Shown: piece after piece, positions 6,328 to 9,503 of the stretch | Numbering within the stretch: the stretch's first letter is position 1 | How the letters are laid out: every line of letters begins with the position of its first letter | Assembly: GCA_030655675.1 (NCBI GenBank) | Contig: JAUSPM010000086.1 | Coordinates: 1-9,503 of the forward strand | Reading direction: 5' to 3' | From: Methanosarcinaceae archaeon | Lineage (GTDB): Archaea > Halobacteriota > Methanosarcinia > Methanosarcinales > Methanosarcinaceae | Length of the DNA: 9,503 bases | Program-made: the position numbers and the translations under genes | The notes under the pieces: generated by a model | What the model was told of the DNA's origin: nothing | What the model saw: only the letters and a program-made list of their open reading frames with translations | Databases searched by the model: none

Positions 6328-7524
6328 ATGGGGACGATCATAAAGGAACTCACAAAAGTTGAGGATGCGAAAAGACTTTTTCTAAACGCCATCGATCCAA
6401 ATACAGCGATAGCGATAGAGATGATCGCACTCATTGATTGCCCCGGCAGGGTGCTCGCATCATCCATCACATCTACAAGAGATGTTCCTCACTACCGCCG
6501 CGCTGCAATGGACGGTTACGCAGTACAGTCATCAGACACTATCGGAGCATCTGTGACAAACCCGGTAATGCTCGGCGTATCAGAAGATGCAGAACAGGGC
6601 ACATGCACCCGTGTTCATACCGGTTCGAACATACCCGACAACGCAGATGCCGTTGTCATGATAGAAGATACAACACAAATCGGTGACATGGTGGAAATAC
6701 GCACACAAGTGCACCCGAACAAGCATGTGGGATGTGTCGGTGAAGATATGCAGGAAGGAGAACTCATATTCGAGTCGGGTCACCTGCTTCGCCCATGTGA
6801 TGCAGCAGTTATGGCATCCCTGGGACTCTCGGAAATAAATGTTTACAAAAAACCTGTCGTGGCAGTCATCCCGACAGGTGATGAAGTAGTCCCACGCACG
6901 ACCACACAGATCCCGCCACCAGGGAAAGTTCTTGAAACGAATGGTCTCATGGCCGGGCTGTATGTTGAAAAATGGGGCGGAAAAGCACGATATTGCGACA
7001 TCGTACCAGACATGCCTGAACTAATCGAGAACGCCATACGATCGAACCTTGATGCTGACATGATAATACTATGCGGCGGCACATCGGTTGGAGAGCGTGA
7101 TCACGTACCTGCGGTTGTTGATTCGCTGGGGGAGATACTCGTCCACGGCGTTGGATTGAGTCCTGGAAAACCCACTGCTCTGGGAATCATCGGGAACGTG
7201 CCAGTTGTTTGTATGCCCGGATATCCTGTTGCAGGACTTGTCGCGTTGTTTGCGTTCGCACGTCCGGCGCTGCGGAAAGTGGGAAACATTCCTGACATAC
7301 CTGACACGATCATCAGGGCGCGTATGGGTGGAAAGATCAACTCAAAGGAAGGGTACCTGACATACGCAAGAGTGGTACTTGATGGTGATATTGCACACCC
7401 TCTAATGACATCTGGTTCAGGTGTTTTGAGTTCGGTGGCAAAAGCCAATGGTTTTGTCATAATTCCTGAAAATGTGGAAGGATATGAAGAAGGACAGGGC
7501 GTGGATGTTGTCCTGATAGAGTGA
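6328..7524 (+). CDS. moeA: Molybdopterin molybdenumtransferase MoeA
   Basis: A 398-residue protein of normal family length. MoeA inserts molybdate (or tungstate in many archaea) into adenylylated molybdopterin in the cytoplasm. Signatures are RRAAMDGYAV (57-66, with the conserved Asp62), VHTGSNIPDNADAVVMIEDT (96-115), GEDM and a gate-like GHLLRPCDAAVMASLG (151-166), VAVIPTGDEVV (178-188), ETNG (203-206), the MogA-like GGTSVGERDHV (250-260), SPGKP (278-282) and MPGYPVAG (296-303), then a C-terminal domain IV (about 325-398). In a methanogen the likely client is formylmethanofuran dehydrogenase. It lies between moaD and fluC1, with only one base between its TGA and the fluC1 ATG, so it is probably cotranscribed. 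An AT string TTTTATATTT (6301-6310) before it is a weak internal promoter candidate. Confidence 0.96.
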   Translation: MGTIIKELTKVEDAKRLFLNAIDPNTAIAIEMIALIDCPGRVLASSITSTRDVPHYRRAAMDGYAVQSSDTIGASVTNPVMLGVSEDAEQGTCTRVHTGSNIPDNADAVVMIEDTTQIGDMVEIRTQVHPNKHVGCVGEDMQEGELIFESGHLLRPCDAAVMASLGLSEINVYKKPVVAVIPTGDEVVPRTTTQIPPPGKVLETNGLMAGLYVEKWGGKARYCDIVPDMPELIENAIRSNLDADMIILCGGTSVGERDHVPAVVDSLGEILVHGVGLSPGKPTALGIIGNVPVVCMPGYPVAGLVALFAFARPALRKVGNIPDIPDTIIRARMGGKINSKEGYLTYARVVLDGDIAHPLMTSGSGVLSSVAKANGFVIIPENVEGYEEGQGVDVVLIE

Positions 7525-7525
7525 C

Positions 7526-7921
7526 ATGACTCCAATGAGAACGGATATCAGCAACTTGTTAATTATTGGAACAGGCGGTTTTTTTGGGGCAATTTCAAGG
7601 TTTTTATTATCGGGTGCAGTTGCCACACCTTTTGACACGCTTACTGTCAACGTACTGGGGAGTTTCGCACTCGGCATGCTGATGTATGAAACAGGATTCC
7701 TGGGACATGTTAGTCAACGCACACGAATGGGATTCGGGATCGGTTTTTTGGGCTCATTCACAACCTTTTCCGCTTTCGCAGTCCAATCCTATCAGATGGC
7801 ACCCACATTTGCGATCCTGAACATTGCAGCAAACGTTATTCTCACGCTTATTGCAGTATTTTTGGGACGTGGGGTCATCATACTCCTCTCGAGAAAGATG
7901 GAGTGGGGGGTGGTAAAATAA
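7526..7921 (+). CDS. fluC: Fluoride channel subunit FluC/CrcB (1), predicted N-in
   Basis: A 131-residue protein with four membrane helices. Family motifs are GGFFGAISRF in TM1 (17-26), TLTVNVLGSFALG in TM2 (38-50, pore Asn42) and GFLGSFTTFSAF in TM3 (73-84). Fluc channels are dimers of antiparallel subunits that export F- passively. Positive charges lie at the N-terminus (Arg5), the TM2-3 loop (Arg65, Arg67) and the C-terminus (RKMEWGVVK), predicting both ends inside. Its ATG starts one base after the moeA stop; an in-frame ATG at 7535 would drop three residues. Its TAA overlaps the next start as TAATG, so the two subunits are probably translationally coupled. Confidence 0.95.
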   Translation: MTPMRTDISNLLIIGTGGFFGAISRFLLSGAVATPFDTLTVNVLGSFALGMLMYETGFLGHVSQRTRMGFGIGFLGSFTTFSAFAVQSYQMAPTFAILNIAANVILTLIAVFLGRGVIILLSRKMEWGVVK

Positions 7922-8289
7922 TGGTGCTGGATGTGTTCGTTCCTGCAATACTTGTCGGGCTTGGAGGTTTTATAGGCGCGATACTGCGATATCTGGTTTC
8001 AGGTATGGCTGCGAGAGTTGCAGAACTCCCGACAGGAACACTCATCGTAAACGTTATTGGGAGCACAGCACTTTCCATTATCACCTTTTCATCAGTTCCG
8101 GATTCGAATATGTATCTTGTGAACATCGGATTGCTTGGTTCATTCACAACCTTTTCCACATTTGCTTATGAGACATTCAAACTGTTGGAGGAAGGGGGGA
8201 ATATGTATTTTATCCTGAACATCTCATTGAATGTCCTGTTGTGTTTAATGGGAGTTTTTGCGGGATATTTTGTAGTTAACTTGATCTGA
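7921..8289 (+). CDS. fluC: Fluoride channel subunit FluC/CrcB (2), predicted N-out
   Basis: A 122-residue partner of the preceding FluC. Motifs are GGFIGAILRY in TM1 (15-24), TLIVNVIGS in TM2 (40-48, pore Asn44) and LLGSFTTFSTFAYETF in TM3 (71-86). Few charges are present: Asp4 at the N-terminus, Arg32 in the TM1-2 loop, Asp61 in the TM2-3 loop, Lys87 in the TM3-4 loop and no basic residue at the C-terminus. This bias is opposite to subunit 1 and predicts ends outside. The ATG at 7921 shares its first base with the upstream stop codon and follows a G-rich stretch (GGGGGGTGG) that can serve as SD. An upstream in-frame ATG at 7903 would add MGGGKI and is less likely. The stop codon is part of a 9-bp inverted repeat. 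Confidence 0.94.
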   Translation: MVLDVFVPAILVGLGGFIGAILRYLVSGMAARVAELPTGTLIVNVIGSTALSIITFSSVPDSNMYLVNIGLLGSFTTFSTFAYETFKLLEEGGNMYFILNISLNVLLCLMGVFAGYFVVNLI

Positions 8290-8307
8290 GCCAATGTAAT
8301 TGGCTCA
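8287..8307 (+). terminator. Stop-codon-overlapping hairpin after fluC2
   Basis: TGAGCCAAT (8287-8295) and ATTGGCTCA (8299-8307) form a perfect 9-bp stem with a GTA loop, starting on the fluC2 TGA. No T-run follows, so it may be an mRNA processing or stability element, or an attenuator before DUF190, rather than a strong terminator. Confidence 0.45.
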
Positions 8308-8334
8308 ATCTAAAATCAGAACGAATATTATTTA

Positions 8335-8340
8335 GGGAGG
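8335..8340 (+). promoter_or_regulatory. Strong Shine-Dalgarno site of the DUF190 gene
   Basis: GGGAGG sits 6 nt before the ATG at 8347 and is the best SD match in the window. It fixes the DUF190 start and suggests independent, efficient translation rather than coupling to fluC2, 57 nt upstream. Confidence 0.75.
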
Positions 8341-8346
8341 ATAATT

Positions 8347-8667
8347 ATGAAAGCCGTACTTCTTCGAATATATCTTAGCGAAAATGACACCTACAAAGGC
8401 AGGTCAACGCACCATGCTGTCATTGAATACCTGAAAGATTCCTCTGTTGCAGGAGCCACAGTAATTCACGGCATTGAGGGATATGGGGTTCACAGTAATA
8501 TACACACTGCAAGCATATTGCGGCTTGGGGTTGATCTGCCGCTGATCGTGGAAGCGGTGGATACAGATGAAAAGATCAGGCCATTGCTGTCAAAACTTCG
8601 TGAGATGGTTCCAAGGGAACTCATGACGTTACAGGAAGTTGAGATAATCTCCGGTGAGAATCTTTAA
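8347..8667 (+). CDS. DUF190 family protein (PII-like fold), fluoride-channel associated
   Basis: A 106-residue soluble protein with the DUF190 pattern: LLRIYLSENDTYKGRSTHHA (5-24), AGATVIHGIEGYG (35-47), the IHTASILRL strand/helix (52-60), DLPLIVEAVDTDEKI (63-77), and a C-terminal strand with EVEIISGEN. DUF190 proteins are predicted trimeric ferredoxin-like, PII-like proteins, often encoded next to fluC/crcB genes; a regulatory or ligand-sensing role toward fluoride export is plausible but unproven. Its place directly after two fluC genes fits this. It has its own strong SD. The function is not known biochemically. Confidence 0.9.
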   Translation: MKAVLLRIYLSENDTYKGRSTHHAVIEYLKDSSVAGATVIHGIEGYGVHSNIHTASILRLGVDLPLIVEAVDTDEKIRPLLSKLREMVPRELMTLQEVEIISGENL

Positions 8668-8700
8668 GTTGTTATTGGTTATTTTCCAAATAGGTATCAC

Positions 8701-9300
8701 ATGTTAAAAGAGATCAAACTTCCAGAACCGGAAGTATCAGGAAATTCCACAATTGAAGAAATCCTTGCAAAAAGACGATCTGTACGTTCGTATTCGGATA
8801 CAACTCTTTCACTCAAGGATATGTCCCAACTTCTATGGGCTGCACAGGGTGTTACATCGGATATTGGATTCAGGACTGCACCGTCAGCAGGTGCCCTGTA
8901 CCCGCTTGAAGTGTATCTTGTTGCCGGAAATGTTGATGGGTTGAATAGCGGGGTGTATCAGTATTTGCCTGATAGTCACTCTGTTGTGCCGATAATTGAA
9001 GGGGATATAAGAGAGGAAATGTCCAGTGCAGCACTTTCACAATTACATATCCGCGATTGTGCTGCAAGCATCGTTTTTGCGGCAAATCACTTGCGCATAA
9101 CTTTAAAGTATGGAGAAAGAGGCATCCGTTATGTGAATATTGAGATCGGGCATGCTGCCCAGAATGTATGTTTGCAGGGGGTTGCCCTTGGTATTGGGAC
9201 GTGCGCAGTTGGCGCATTTGATGATGAGAAAATAGGGCAGGTGCTCAACCTGCCAGATGGCGAGAGAGCATTGTACATGCTCTCGTTAGGTTATGTATAA
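8701..9300 (+). CDS. SagB-type nitroreductase / ThcOx-like FMN-dependent dehydrogenase
   Basis: A 199-residue flavoprotein of the nitroreductase superfamily. The FMN-phosphate-binding segment RRSVRSY (25-31), SLKDMSQLLWAAQGVT (37-52), the SagB-type signature TAPSAGALYPLEVYLV (59-74) and the C-terminal ALGIGTCAVGAFDDEKI (162-178) are all visible. SagB/ThcOx enzymes oxidise azolines in peptide natural products, but many stand-alone archaeal copies have unknown substrates. No cyclodehydratase, YcaO or precursor peptide is seen here, so a general FMN oxidoreductase role is safer. The ATG follows AGGT (8692-8695) at 5 nt and lies 33 nt after DUF190, so cotranscription is likely. An 8-bp hairpin lies in the last codons. 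Confidence 0.93.
   Translation: MLKEIKLPEPEVSGNSTIEEILAKRRSVRSYSDTTLSLKDMSQLLWAAQGVTSDIGFRTAPSAGALYPLEVYLVAGNVDGLNSGVYQYLPDSHSVVPIIEGDIREEMSSAALSQLHIRDCAASIVFAANHLRITLKYGERGIRYVNIEIGHAAQNVCLQGVALGIGTCAVGAFDDEKIGQVLNLPDGERALYMLSLGYV
9264..9284 (+). repeat. 8-bp hairpin within the 3' end of the nitroreductase gene
   Basis: GAGAGCAT (9264-9271) and ATGCTCTC (9277-9284) pair perfectly around TGTAC, ending 13 nt before the TAA. It is coding (residues 188-195), but its position suggests a role at the transcript end. No T-run follows. Confidence 0.4.
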
Positions 9301-9307
9301 AATTAAC

Positions 9308-9450
9308 GTATTTGTTTAGTCGGTCTAAAGTTGTGTTGTAGCGTATGCGGATTTATGGGTGAAAATAAAAACGACGCTACCATCCGCGCGTAGCGCGGCA
9401 CCGTCCTTCACCACTGCCCTGAATACATATCGAAGTTTCAATCGCTGTCA
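9308..9450 (+). repeat. Intergenic tandem-hairpin element, copy B (candidate small RNA)
   Basis: This is the counterpart of 5142-5268, in the same orientation. It shows GTATTTGTTTA (9308-9318), GTTGTAGCGT (9335-9344), ATAAAAACGACGCTACCA (9365-9382), CCGCGC (9384-9389) and GCGCGG (9393-9398) with a GTA loop, and TGCCCT (9415-9420) followed by ATACATATCGAAGTTTCAAT. GTAGCGT (9338-9344) pairs perfectly with ACGCTAC (9374-9380), a longer stem than in copy A. Copy B has about 13 extra bases between the GC-rich hairpin and TGCCCT. A second TTGCCCTACATA at 9472-9483 matches copy A 5232-5243, so the element may be partly duplicated and may continue past the window edge. Confidence 0.55.
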
Positions 9451-9503
9451 ATACATCTGTTTTTGTATGGATTGCCCTACATAGAAACTGCGTATTTTGC
9501 GAA

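Noticed and set aside
7101..7535. Open minus-strand frame of 144 codons opposite moeA.
   Set aside because: Shadow of a strongly conserved moeA; no recognisable domain and no promoter or SD.
8290..8346. Fluoride riboswitch before DUF190.
   Set aside because: The 57-nt gap holds only a simple perfect hairpin and the SD; the conserved fluoride-aptamer sequence and pseudoknot elements are absent.

Overview
The window looks like chromosomal DNA from a euryarchaeal methanogen, most plausibly of the Methanosarcinales (Methanococcoides/Methanolobus-like). This rests on archaeal-style TATA elements about 25-30 nt upstream of inferred start sites, Shine-Dalgarno sequences of the GGAGG type, very AT-rich spacers between moderate-GC genes, a DEAD-box helicase with an RGG tail and long leader resembling the cold-induced helicase of Methanococcoides, and a MoaD/MoeA pair as needed for molybdo- or tungstopterin enzymes. 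The genus is an inference; no rRNA or methanogenesis gene is present to fix it.

Left part (1-4500), minus strand: a DEAD-box RNA helicase whose C-terminus runs off the left edge, and upstream of it a large P-type cation ATPase read the same way. The spacer between them carries the helicase promoter and a leader with 13-nt phased repeats of a TCGTTAG-type motif (AACGA on the coding strand). The ATPase has all catalytic motifs but lacks the usual TM4 glutamate of Ca2+ pumps, so its ion is uncertain.

Middle (4500-5950): a small exported protein that looks SCP2-like, closed by a clean hairpin/T-run terminator. About 600 bp without a convincing gene follows, packed with degenerate repeats and hairpins. 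One repeat recurs at the right end of the window with conserved tandem hairpins, and another pair shares a 27-nt exact core. A small DUF1294 membrane protein lies on the minus strand, divergent from the next operon.

Right part (5980-9300), plus strand: moaD-like, moeA, two fluC/crcB fluoride channel genes, a DUF190 (PII-like) gene and a SagB-type nitroreductase. moeA-fluC1-fluC2 are nearly fused (1-nt gap, then a TAATG stop/start overlap). The two FluC subunits have opposite charge bias, as expected for an antiparallel heterodimer. DUF190 proteins are commonly found beside fluC genes, so the last four genes probably include a fluoride-resistance module attached to a molybdopterin-cofactor pair. 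The window ends inside the second copy of the hairpin repeat.

No tRNA, rRNA, CRISPR array, transposase or integrase was recognised. The most interesting unexplained structures are the duplicated intergenic hairpin element (candidate ncRNA family), the 13-nt phased leader repeats of the helicase, and the altered ion site of the ATPase.
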